A stretch of 42,597 nucleotides of DNA, from positions 1 through 42,597 of the forward strand of contig JACPWY010000036.1 of the NCBI GenBank assembly GCA_016196825.1, given 5' to 3'. The DNA comes from Deltaproteobacteria bacterium (lineage in GTDB: Bacteria; Bdellovibrionota; FAC87; UBA2466). This document shows positions 33,943-41,311 of the stretch, one piece after another; positions within the stretch are counted from its first letter, which is position 1; the number at the start of each line of letters is the position of its first letter. The position numbers and the translations under genes were made by a program. Below the pieces are notes generated by a model. The model worked only from the letters and a program-made list of their open reading frames with translations. It was not told the DNA's origin and did no database searches.

Positions 33943-34124
33943 TTAGAGCTTCTAGCAAAATTAAACCCTACTCGGTCGGCTGAAATAACCTGGACCCTTC
34001 GTCCTCCGCGTTCGGCTCCTCGACGTGCCCGGCGGGCACGCCTGCGGGGCCTCACTTGTGCGTCCTCGGTCCATGTCATTTCAGCTCTCCCTCCCTACGG
34101 GTTTAATTTTGCTAGAAGCTCTTA
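33943..34124. repeat. Structured inverted-repeat element S, copy B (182 bp)
   Basis: The terminal arms 33945-33968 and 34099-34122 are perfectly complementary over 24 bp but differ in sequence from the arms of copies A and C (here GAGCTTCTAGCAAAATT). The core is shared: CTTCGTCCTCCGCG, TTGTGCGTCCTCGG, CTACTCGGT, and a central hairpin that here is GTGCCC-GGC-GGGCAC. An inner pair GGCTGAAAT / ATTTCAGC also co-varies. It lies inside the flagellar operon between fliL and fliM; its terminal TTA (34122-34124) is the stop codon of fliL and its other end adjoins the fliM ribosome binding site. It is therefore transcribed and could affect fliM expression. Confidence 0.9.
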
Positions 34125-34688
34125 GTTAAAGTGGTACTGCGTGAAGTAGATCTCTTTCACGCGGCCGGCGCTCAAAAGAGTATTGATCGAACGCATGAGA
34201 TCGGCCCGAAGCTTGGTCATGCCATCCGACTCTCTGAGCTCTCGGTAGCTCCGGCTCGAGAGAAGCACGAGGATGGCATCGCGCACGATGGGCTTTTTCT
34301 TCTTGAGCTCCTCTTCCACCGCGGGGTCGGTCAGCTCGAGCTCCATCTGGATCTGCAAAAACTTTGGCCCCTGATCGCTATTGATATTGACGAGAATATT
34401 ATCCACCGGAAAAAGCGGCCCCATCTTGTGCGCCTCGACCTCCTTGCCCAACCCCTTCGGCGCCCCATTCTCGACGGGCTGAGCCTCGGCGGCCTTCTTT
34501 GCCACCTCACTCACCTCATGAATCCGGCCCCACATCTTTTGCATGAAGACCCCCATCCCGCCGAGCGCGATGAGATTGACGGTCACGAGCGACAAGAGAA
34601 TGAGGCTGATGAAGTCTTTCTTCGGCGCAGCGCCTGGGGCCGGCGCAGGCGTCACGGCATTTTTTTCCTTCTTGGCGGCTTCGGCCAT
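34122..34688 (-). CDS. fliL: Flagellar basal body protein FliL
   Basis: A 188-residue single-pass membrane protein: Ala/Pro/Lys-rich cytoplasmic start, membrane helix DFISLILLSLVTVNLIALGG, a coiled stalk (HEVSEVAKKAAEA), and the periplasmic FliL domain (PLFPVDNILVNINSDQGPKF, LQIQMELELTDP, IRDAILVLLSSRSYREL-like, ending VKEIYFTQYHFN). FliL stabilises the stator around the motor. It is the first gene of the leftward flagellar operon here; a promoter is expected in 34689-34823 but I cannot define it. Confidence 0.93.
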   Translation of the reverse strand: MAEAAKKEKNAVTPAPAPGAAPKKDFISLILLSLVTVNLIALGGMGVFMQKMWGRIHEVSEVAKKAAEAQPVENGAPKGLGKEVEAHKMGPLFPVDNILVNINSDQGPKFLQIQMELELTDPAVEEELKKKKPIVRDAILVLLSSRSYRELRESDGMTKLRADLMRSINTLLSAGRVKEIYFTQYHFN

Positions 34689-34823
34689 GCTTTGTCTCCC
34701 GGGTTTTATTGGCTAGTGCTGGTAGGGATTCTCGAAGAGTGGATGGTGCAATCACGATGCCAAGAAATTGACCCGCTTGCAGGCTGATGGATTCCCAATG
34801 CCGTCAGGCGAGCCGAATTGGCG

Positions 34824-35105
34824 TCAGGAATTTGGCGGCCACGGGAAGCATCGATACACCGCGGTGCATGTTTGGGAGGTGGGGTTGTACCGCAGATCTT
34901 TGCACTCGTAGCCCCTGAGCGGTGTGGCTTTGTAGTGTTTGAGGCCGCATTCCGTTCCACAAGCGATGACTGCCGACTCGAGGAGTCCCTTTCGGATGGT
35001 GTCCTCATTCGCGCCGCGTTGGAAGCCATGGGTGACGGTAACGCGCGGACAGAGTGGCTCGAAAATGATGGGGAGAGCCGCGAAGAGAAATAATTTTTTT
35101 GGCAC
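34824..35105 (-). CDS. Small secreted cysteine-rich protein
   Basis: A 93-residue product from GTG 35105 with a signal peptide (MPKKLFLFAALPIIFEPLC) and seven Cys in all, mostly in pairs (ACGTECGLKH, YECKDL, QTCTAVYRCFPW), suggesting a disulphide-stabilised secreted peptide. It resembles the Cys/Trp/Tyr-rich composition of the product of 3372-3905 but is not clearly related. Divergent from the sigma factor gene with 67 bp between starts. No family recognised. Confidence 0.6.
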   Translation of the reverse strand: MPKKLFLFAALPIIFEPLCPRVTVTHGFQRGANEDTIRKGLLESAVIACGTECGLKHYKATPLRGYECKDLRYNPTSQTCTAVYRCFPWPPNS

Positions 35106-35172
35106 GGATCAATCTTATCAAAAATAAAGTAACAGTTTTCTCGAGCTTGAGTGTTTAATCAGTGATTTGAAA

Positions 35173-35640
35173 ATGGACATCGAAGCCCACTATCGCCGCT
35201 ACGGCCCTATGGTTCTCAGGCGGTGTCGGGCTCTATTGAAAAATGAATCGAAAGCAGCGGAAGCGATGCAAGAAACCTTTGTGAAAATCCTATCGGCCAA
35301 AAGTCTCAAGGACCAAGCTCCTTCGAGTTTCCTCTATCGCGTCGCCACCAACGTCTGCCTGAACATCATTCGCTCGGAAAGACTCGCCATATTCCAGAAC
35401 TCACCGGAACTTTCGGAAATTGCCCGCACCATAGACCCGACCTCGGGATGGCTCTCGCGCAACATCATCACTCAAATGTTTTCTCGGCAAAAGGAACTCA
35501 ATGCCTACATTGCCGTCTTGTTTTATCTGGATGAAATGACATTGGAGGAGGTTTCTCAAGAGACGGGCCTCTCTGTGTCAGGGGTGCGTAAACGATTGAA
35601 GCAGATTCAACTCAGAGCGACCAGATACAAGGAGATCTAA
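35173..35640 (+). CDS. ECF-type sigma factor
   Basis: A 155-residue sigma-70 family factor with only regions 2 and 4. Region 2: HYRRYGPMVLRRCRALLKNE, EAMQETFVKIL, SSFLYRVATNVCLNIIRSER. Region 4: FYLDEMTLEEVSQETGLSVS, GVRKRLKQIQLRA. ATG 35173 is preferred; TTG 35167 is two codons earlier. The next gene, 1 bp downstream, has the layout of an anti-sigma factor, and the third encodes an exported caspase-like protein, so the set is probably one regulated operon. Which promoters it reads cannot be told; its own upstream region (35106-35172) may contain one. Confidence 0.9.
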   Translation: MDIEAHYRRYGPMVLRRCRALLKNESKAAEAMQETFVKILSAKSLKDQAPSSFLYRVATNVCLNIIRSERLAIFQNSPELSEIARTIDPTSGWLSRNIITQMFSRQKELNAYIAVLFYLDEMTLEEVSQETGLSVSGVRKRLKQIQLRATRYKEI

Positions 35641-35641
35641 G

Positions 35642-36367
35642 ATGGAAGTCCGAAAGAGCCCTCCCCAGCTCCTGATCGAAAAGCTGCATTTGGGAGAACT
35701 CGATCCTCATACGTCGGTGAATACCCAGGCCTGCCAAAATGAGCTAGAAACGCTGTCATCCTCCAACGAGCAAATTTGGGCAGAATATCCACCCGACATG
35801 GTGGCGCTCCAGATTGCCCAACGCCTGAGAAAACGGCGACTCTCCATTCCAGGTGCCAGTCTCTTGGAGCGTCTTAACTCGCTCCGCTCTCCGAAATGGC
35901 AGTGGGCGGCCATTGTCCTTCTTGTCTGCGCTCCCGTGGGCCTTCTCGTGCTGAATCGCCCGAATGAAACCGATCGAATCAAGGGACTGAGTCCTTTCCT
36001 GACGATTTACCGAAAGGTGGGCAATTCCTTTGAGAGAATGTCATCCAATAGTAAGGTCGCCGAACACGACATTATTCAGATCAGCTACGTCGCCCACGAC
36101 GCCAGGTTTGGGGCCATTTTTTCTGTGGACGGCAACGGAAAACTCACGCTCCACTACCCGGAGAGACCCGGCCCCGCAGCCAAACTCATCACCTCGGGAG
36201 AGGTCATTCTCCCCGATGCCTTTGAGCTGGACTCTAGCCCCCAATTTGAACGTTTTGTTTTCGTCACGTCACCGGACTCTTTTGAAACGCAGTCTCTCAT
36301 CGAACACTTTCAGCAGGGTTCCCTGCCGAAACAGTACATGTCATCATCAGTGTTATTGAAAAAATAG
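35642..36367 (+). CDS. Anti-sigma-like membrane protein
   Basis: A 241-residue protein with a cytoplasmic N-terminal part (1-95), one membrane helix (WQWAAIVLLVCAPVGLLVL, about 84-102) and a periplasmic domain (105-241) rich in beta strands: FLTIYRKVGNSFERM, HDIIQISYVAHDARFGAIF and VDGNGKLTLHYP, resembling DUF4384-type domains. Size, topology and the 1-bp gap after an ECF sigma gene support an anti-sigma function, although no zinc-binding anti-sigma motif is present. The periplasmic domain could sense a signal or bind the caspase-like product of the next gene. Confidence 0.7.
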   Translation: MEVRKSPPQLLIEKLHLGELDPHTSVNTQACQNELETLSSSNEQIWAEYPPDMVALQIAQRLRKRRLSIPGASLLERLNSLRSPKWQWAAIVLLVCAPVGLLVLNRPNETDRIKGLSPFLTIYRKVGNSFERMSSNSKVAEHDIIQISYVAHDARFGAIFSVDGNGKLTLHYPERPGPAAKLITSGEVILPDAFELDSSPQFERFVFVTSPDSFETQSLIEHFQQGSLPKQYMSSSVLLKK

Positions 36368-36377
36368 GGGAAACTCC

Positions 36378-38759
36378 ATGAACTTGCATCACATGATAGT
36401 GGTTGGTGCCTCACTGGCGGTAGTAGCGCTCTTTGCTTCGGAACAGCCCCCGCAGATCAAACGTTTTGCGTTTGTGATCGGTCAAAATAGTGGCGGGCGC
36501 CAGAAACCAAGGTTGCGGTACGCGGCCTCCGATGCCAACTCCGTCTGGAAGCTGATGAAGGATCTCGGGGGCGTGGGTGAAAGCGAAAATATCCTGGTGA
36601 TAAATCCTAGCAGACTCGAGCTGCTCGACCGCATGAACGAGATGAAAACCCTCATTGAACGGAAACGATTGCCCAACACTCGAACCGAGCTCTTTTTCTA
36701 CTATTCCGGGCACTCCGATGATGAGGGGCTCCTTCTCAACGACGATCGGATCGCCTACCCCGAGCTCAAAAATCGGATCAAAGACATGGCCGCGGATCTC
36801 AGCATCATCGTACTGGACTCGTGCGCATCGGGAACTCTCACACGCATCAAGGGAGGACACAAAGCCGCTCCCTTTCTCACCGATGCCCTTTCCAAACTGA
36901 AAGGTTACGTCGCATTGACATCAAGCTCGGGCGATGAGGTGGCCCAGGAATCGGATCGGATCAAGGGTTCTTATTTCACTCACTATTTGGTCTCTGGTTT
37001 GAGAGGCGCGGCCGATCTCTCCCAAGACAACCGGGTCACTCTCAATGAGGCCTATCAATACGCCTACAACCAAACTCTCGCCCGCACGGAAAAAACGGCT
37101 TCCGGGGCCCAGCACCCATCCTACAGCATCCAACTGACAGGCAGTGGCGAACTGGTCATGACCGACCTCCGCCGCGTATCGGCCAAGGTGGTTCTAGATA
37201 AGAACGTGATGGGACGGGTTTTCATTAGAGACAAGGCCGATACCATCGTAGCCGAGATCGACAAGATCACTCAGAAACCCATGGCGATTGGGCTCGAAGC
37301 CGGTGCCTATTCACTCATTCTTTTTAAGGATCAAAAAATTGGCAAGGCGAACATTACTCTGGCAGCAAACCGGTTTGCCGAGATCAGCGCGACGGACTTT
37401 GCTCCGGTAGAGGCGGAGGTGACCGCAGTTCGCGGGGGCGCGTCAGTTCTTGAACTGTCTGAGGATTCGGAGGTGATAAATATTCCCGCAGAGTTTTCGA
37501 TACTCCCCGGTGTGAGCACAAACGTCATTTCTCCCGATATTACCGCCAACAATTTTTCTTTTAGCCTCTTGTACGCAAGACCCGTTCGCCTCTCCGGTGT
37601 CGCCTTCTCAGTGCTGGGGGGAACCCGCGTGAGAGGCCCCATGAAGGGGGCTCAAGTCTCGCCGTTTTTCAACGAGGCCCAGTCAGTCACCGGAGCCCAA
37701 ATCGGAGGATGGAACCGATCCCTGGGTGAGGTCACGGGGTTTCAATTGGGCGTAACCAACATCAGCCCGAAAAAGGTGACCGGCGCCCAGATGGGTGGCG
37801 TCAATCGCGCTGACGAAGAGGTTGTGGGTGCCCAGTTGGGCGTCTCCAACCTAAGCTTCAAGAAGGTGACAGGATTTCAGTTCGGGATCGTTAACCGGAC
37901 CGAAGATGAAATTATCGGAGCGCAGATAGGGGGTATCAATTCCACACCCAAGTTGGATCAAGGATTTCAATTTGGCGGGTTCAATCGATCCGATTCGCCG
38001 TTGGTCGGTGCCCAACTAGGCGGGATCAACGTTCTCCCACACCCGATCATTGGTGGCCAGATCGGAGCCCTGTTCAACCAATCAACCGAGATCACCGGGA
38101 TCCAAGCCGGCGGAATCAACACCGTGAACCAAATCCTGGGAGCGCAATTGGCAGGACTCTTCAATGACGCGGAAACCGTTCGGGGAGTCCAGGTCGCTTT
38201 CCTCAATCACGCCACAAACATCGACGGCGTGCAGATTGGAGTAGCCAATGACGCTGGCGACATCAGCGGTGTCCAGGTGGGGTTGGTAAACCGTGGCGCA
38301 ACGGAAGAGGGTGTGACCGTGGGACTCGTGAATTTGCCCAAACGGGGCCAGTTCCGCGTGAGTTACTCGCTCGACGACCAAAGCTATAACAGCTTCGCCC
38401 TCAAGTACGGAACCCGGAACACCTATTCTTTCATTCAATATGGATCAAAAGCGGCAGAAGGACGCACTCACCACAATAAATCGCTGGGATTGGGGGGCGA
38501 CATCCCACTCGGAAGATTCTCTCTCAATTTGGAAGCGTTGTTTTCACACCTGGATAAAGACACGCTGGCCAACACTGGCGGCATCACGCTCTTTCAGGCC
38601 CGCCTTCTACCCCGCTACCGCATCACTGATTGGCTAGCTGTTTTTGCGGGCGCTACCTTCAACGCCAAGTTGACCGGCTCCACCTACGACTTCGACTACG
38701 ACGAGCCCAAGGCCCGCCCGTGGTTTGGGTACTTGGGGGGAGTGGAGTATTTGATTTAG
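36378..38759 (+). CDS. Exported caspase-fold protease with 16 surface-type repeats
   Basis: A 793-residue protein. Residues 1-22 are a signal peptide-like segment; residues about 28-250 form a caspase (peptidase C14) domain with FVIGQNSGG, the catalytic His in FFYYSGHSDDEGL (H112) and catalytic Cys in IIVLDSCASGTL (C149), then ALTSSSGDEVAQE. Residues 270-360 look like a beta domain. Residues 424-658 are about 16 repeats of roughly 15 residues, G-(A/F/V)-Q-(L/I/V)-G-G-x-N plus a variable half, like LA_2272-type surface repeats. Residues 690-793 look like beta strands of a barrel ending GGVEYLI. It probably sits at the outer membrane. Located after a sigma/anti-sigma pair; its stop overlaps the stop of the convergent coiled-coil gene. 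Confidence 0.85.
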   Translation: MNLHHMIVVGASLAVVALFASEQPPQIKRFAFVIGQNSGGRQKPRLRYAASDANSVWKLMKDLGGVGESENILVINPSRLELLDRMNEMKTLIERKRLPNTRTELFFYYSGHSDDEGLLLNDDRIAYPELKNRIKDMAADLSIIVLDSCASGTLTRIKGGHKAAPFLTDALSKLKGYVALTSSSGDEVAQESDRIKGSYFTHYLVSGLRGAADLSQDNRVTLNEAYQYAYNQTLARTEKTASGAQHPSYSIQLTGSGELVMTDLRRVSAKVVLDKNVMGRVFIRDKADTIVAEIDKITQKPMAIGLEAGAYSLILFKDQKIGKANITLAANRFAEISATDFAPVEAEVTAVRGGASVLELSEDSEVINIPAEFSILPGVSTNVISPDITANNFSFSLLYARPVRLSGVAFSVLGGTRVRGPMKGAQVSPFFNEAQSVTGAQIGGWNRSLGEVTGFQLGVTNISPKKVTGAQMGGVNRADEEVVGAQLGVSNLSFKKVTGFQFGIVNRTEDEIIGAQIGGINSTPKLDQGFQFGGFNRSDSPLVGAQLGGINVLPHPIIGGQIGALFNQSTEITGIQAGGINTVNQILGAQLAGLFNDAETVRGVQVAFLNHATNIDGVQIGVANDAGDISGVQVGLVNRGATEEGVTVGLVNLPKRGQFRVSYSLDDQSYNSFALKYGTRNTYSFIQYGSKAAEGRTHHNKSLGLGGDIPLGRFSLNLEALFSHLDKDTLANTGGITLFQARLLPRYRITDWLAVFAGATFNAKLTGSTYDFDYDEPKARPWFGYLGGVEYLI

Positions 38760-38989
38760 CATACAATTCGATTTTCGGACCGTTGTTCTTCCATCAGAGC
38801 CAACGTCCGGTGGGACATTGACTCGGCATGCAAAACAACCTCTAAGACTTTATCGATCCTTGCTCCCATTTCCTTGAACTGACCATCGACCTTCTTAAAC
38901 TTGGCATCCATCCCCGAAAGCAATTCATTGCGGACCTCCTTGAGGTGTCCAACGCTCGCGGGAACGGAGTCGTGAGTGACTCGCTTCAT
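38756..38989 (-). CDS. Small coiled-coil protein, copy 2 (shortened)
   Basis: A 77-residue charged helical protein, MKRVTHDSVPASVGHLKEVR, then heptad-like KKVDGQFKEMGARIDKVLEVV and ALMEEQRSENRIV, ending after one more residue. It is a paralogue of 4122-4397 but lacks the final 20 residues; the stop TAA (38758-38756) overlaps the TAG stop of the caspase gene, so the 3' end was probably cut when the two genes became convergent neighbours. It begins just after repeat R1 copy 3 on the same strand. Function unknown. Confidence 0.6.
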   Translation of the reverse strand: MKRVTHDSVPASVGHLKEVRNELLSGMDAKFKKVDGQFKEMGARIDKVLEVVLHAESMSHRTLALMEEQRSENRIVC

Positions 38990-39047
38990 GCGATCGTCAC
39001 AAGCAAAGGAATTGGGGAAGGCAATGGGCAGCGGGTTGCATTCGTTG

Positions 39048-39243
39048 GGCGGTCGATTAATGGCGGAGCTACGGACGGCGCGCGAGGTGGATTGGTGGTT
39101 GCCGGGGAATTGAATTGGGAGAGATGTGAGAAGCTGCTGGCTTCTAGGGCGGAGGTGTTGTGGGTGCGTTAAGCAACGCTTCTTGCTGTCGCGGAGAAGA
39201 GGAGCCACTCCATCTCTTGATTGGCGAGAGTCCGATCCGGTCC
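39048..39243 (-). repeat. Dispersed repeat R1, copy 3
   Basis: The reverse strand matches R1 copies 1 and 2 from GGACCGGATCGGACT through GAGATGGAGTGGCTCCTCT to CGTCCGTAGCTCCGCC. It is shorter than the others, lacking both the GGCGCCGACCATCGT start and the AAGAGAAAGAAC end. It lies between the coiled-coil gene and a small basic-protein gene, upstream of a full-length HNH gene. Confidence 0.7.
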
Positions 39244-39283
39244 GACGTTTCGGACACCTGTGCAAGTGGCTTCAAGCCTAGCG

Positions 39284-39448
39284 CTAGGCCTTTTCTTTCG
39301 TAAGGATTTTTTTATTTGTGTTGACTGAGTCCTGATGAGATTCCGATCTATCAACGAGTAAGTCATTGGAATCAGATCGTTTTTTTGAGGTCGGTTTTAC
39401 TCTTTTTGCAAAAGCCATCAATTTTCTGTGTTTATCTTGTGATTTCAT
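39284..39448 (-). CDS. Small basic protein divergent from HNH gene
   Basis: A 54-residue Lys/Ser-rich protein (MKSQDKHRKLMAFAKRVKP ... NTNKKILTKEKA) with net positive charge and no hydrophobic segment. AGGAGG lies nine bases before ATG 39448 on the minus strand, a stronger start signal than most in this window, which is why it is kept in spite of its size. It is divergent from the HNH gene with 68 bp between starts. Function unknown; a nucleic-acid-binding accessory of the HNH module is possible. Confidence 0.5.
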   Translation of the reverse strand: MKSQDKHRKLMAFAKRVKPTSKKRSDSNDLLVDRSESHQDSVNTNKKILTKEKA

Positions 39449-39516
39449 TGGGCTTTTCCTCCTGAAAAATGCGTCGTCAAAAACCTGAGTTAGAGTCATC
39501 TCAATTGGGAGGCTCT

Positions 39517-40359
39517 ATGTTTGAAAATATCTGTGATGAAATTCTATTGGTTGAAACAAAGGCTGCGGTGCTTAAGGAAAAGACTCAGACCAGTCGGGTG
39601 CTTGATTACCTGGCTGAAGTGGATCGCAGGAGACTCTGGCTCAAGGAAGGCTATGCCAGTCTTTATGATTTCTGCATTCGATATCTTGGCTACTCCGAAG
39701 GCGAAACGCACCGGCGCATTCAGACCTGTCGGCTAAGTCAGAAAGTAGTCGAGGTGAAACCTCTTCTTGAAAATGGGACTCTGTCGCTAACCTCTCTCAC
39801 TCTGCTTTCGCCTGTTCTTGAGAAAACAAACGCCCAAGACCTTCTCCCTAAGGTCATCAACAAACCATCCCGGGAGGTGGCTGATATTTTGGCCAAAGAG
39901 TTTCCTGAAAAGATCCAAAAGAAAGAGGTCCTGAAAGTTATCTTAGATGAGGAGCTCAAGGAACTTCTCGAACAGGCAAAGAGACTCGCGTCGGAAAAAG
40001 ATGGAGCCGTGCTCTTAAAAAAAGTACTCAAAAGCTTCGTGAGACAGAAGAAAACCCGGAACACCGTCACGCCACGTCACACCCACCATGTGCAAGCGCG
40101 TACGGCGCGAGAGGTAAAAAATCGCGATGGTTATCGGTGCAGCTATGTTGGTCCAAACGGTGTTCGGTGCAACCAAACTGCACATCTTCAGATCGATCAC
40201 GTCCGGCCCTACGCCATGGGCGGGAGCAGTCGAGACTTGGAAAACCTTAGACTCTTGTGCCGAGCCCACAATTTAGCCAAAGCACGACTGGACTTTCCTC
40301 AATGGGACCCGGCTTCGCCTCTCGCTACGCCGGGCAAGCCCCCGACTTTGCGGCACTGA
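39517..40359 (+). CDS. HNH endonuclease with N-terminal helical (DUF222-like) domain
   Basis: A 280-residue protein. Residues 1-150 are helical (ILLVETKAAVLKEKTQTSR, LWLKEGYASLYDFCIRYLGY, GTLSLTSLTLLSPVLEK), like the domain preceding HNH in many repeat-borne HNH proteins. Residues 190-280 carry the nuclease: CSYVGPNGVRC, HLQIDHVRPYAMGGSS, ENLRLLCRAHN. ATG 39517 has GGGAGG at 39507-39512; the upstream frame to 39469 is less likely. The C-terminal half is nearly identical to the truncated copy at 5381-5818. HNH enzymes cut DNA and often act as homing or defence nucleases; which applies here is unknown. Confidence 0.88.
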   Translation: MFENICDEILLVETKAAVLKEKTQTSRVLDYLAEVDRRRLWLKEGYASLYDFCIRYLGYSEGETHRRIQTCRLSQKVVEVKPLLENGTLSLTSLTLLSPVLEKTNAQDLLPKVINKPSREVADILAKEFPEKIQKKEVLKVILDEELKELLEQAKRLASEKDGAVLLKKVLKSFVRQKKTRNTVTPRHTHHVQARTAREVKNRDGYRCSYVGPNGVRCNQTAHLQIDHVRPYAMGGSSRDLENLRLLCRAHNLAKARLDFPQWDPASPLATPGKPPTLRH

Positions 40360-40392
40360 GGCTCGCCGGGCGTAGTCGAAGACGAAGCCCGG
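40309..40392. repeat. Palindromic tail element of HNH gene, copy 2
   Basis: Arms 40309-40340 and 40360-40392 form an imperfect inverted repeat of about 32 bp, matching copy 1 (5753-5835) closely (CCGGCTTCGCCTCTCGCTAC, GTCGAAGACGAAGCC). The left arm codes for the last residues of the HNH protein, whose stop falls just before the right arm. Copies differ at several positions, some of which preserve pairing. Confidence 0.7.
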
Positions 40393-40708
40393 TAACCTCG
40401 GGGCGACAAGCCGCCCAGGGACTAGGTGTGGTCACGCACTCTCTTCGGCGCGTCAGTCGCCTCCCTGGGCGCGAGATGAGCCGTGTTCAGTGTGGCGAAT
40501 ATTCCCTTCGACCGCTTATTGAGAGAGACCCCAGCACCCGTATACCCGTTGTCCACCGCGACAATTCTCGTCACTGCGTCGAACCAAGTTCCGAAAAGGC
40601 ACTCGGGGAATACATTTTCTTACGCATGGCTCGCCGATGGCACGGGCTTGCAATTATCTCTTTCACACGGAGAGCTCCCCTATTCGAAGCTCTCCCCATG
40701 AGGAGTGT
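40393..40708. other. Gap with possible gene remnant
   Basis: Between the HNH tail palindrome and the lipoprotein gene there is no complete gene. A frame at 40483-40701 reads protein-like text in the middle (ATILVTASNQVPKRHSG, FSYAWLADGTGLQLSLS) but has no good start signal and I do not recognise it. It may be a fragment of an Ig-like or secreted protein gene, or the promoter region of the lipoprotein. Confidence 0.35.
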
Positions 40709-41134
40709 ATGAAGCTGGTAATTGCCATTTTGGCCCTGAGCGTGATTGTCGGTTGTGGACAAAGCCCGAATTTGGTTCCGGTGCCTCCGCCTGTTTCTCC
40801 CGGGGCTCCGATTCCCGGCGGACCCTACAATCCGCCCGGCATGTACAATCCTCCGCCGCCTTTCAACCCATACTTTCGGCCGCCGATGCCGCCGCAGATG
40901 CCGCCACAGTTTCAGCCCTTCATGCCGGTGTACGGCTACTTCTGCCAGCAGGGCTGCTCACCTTACTGGAACAACTTATGGCAAAATTGGACGGTGTACG
41001 CTCAAAACTCCGGATGCAATCAGTACGACTTCAATGTCTTCTGGAATGAGTATTGTCCGCAGCAGTGGTCGGGCACCACAATGGGTGGGGTCTACAACCA
41101 GATCAACGTTAATTATTTCGATATCTACTATTAG
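40709..41134 (+). CDS. Proline-rich lipoprotein
   Basis: A 141-residue protein with lipoprotein signal MKLVIAILALSVIVGCGQSP (Cys16). Residues 20-75 are Pro/Gly/Met/Phe-rich (NPPPPFNPYFRPPMPPQMPP), likely extended; residues 76-141 are Tyr/Trp/Asn/Gln-rich with four Cys (YFCQQGCSPYWNNLW, SGCNQYDFNVFWNEYC). AGGAG lies just before ATG 40709. It probably sits on the outer membrane. Its TAG stop (41132-41134) overlaps the end of structured element C. No family recognised. Confidence 0.7.
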   Translation: MKLVIAILALSVIVGCGQSPNLVPVPPPVSPGAPIPGGPYNPPGMYNPPPPFNPYFRPPMPPQMPPQFQPFMPVYGYFCQQGCSPYWNNLWQNWTVYAQNSGCNQYDFNVFWNEYCPQQWSGTTMGGVYNQINVNYFDIYY

Positions 41135-41311
41135 AGCCTATCCTAAAACCCTTTCGTCGGGAGGAGCGAGGCGAAATGTCCTGGACCGAGGACGCACAAG
41201 GGAGGCACCGGAGGCGTGCCTTTAGGCACGTCGAGGATGTCGACCGCGGAGGACGAAGGGCCACGGCATTTTGACCGTTCCGAGTAGAAAGGGTTTTAGG
41301 ATAGGCTCTTA
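41131..41311. repeat. Structured inverted-repeat element S, copy C (181 bp)
   Basis: The arms 41133-41155 and 41287-41309 are perfectly complementary over 23 bp. The core matches copies A and B in the reverse orientation (CGCGGAGGACGAAG, CGAGGACGCACAA) with central hairpin GTGCCTTTAGGCAC. It lies between two convergent genes: its left TTAG overlaps the lipoprotein stop TAG, and its right TTA (41309-41311) is the stop codon TAA of the FliL-like gene. Confidence 0.9.
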
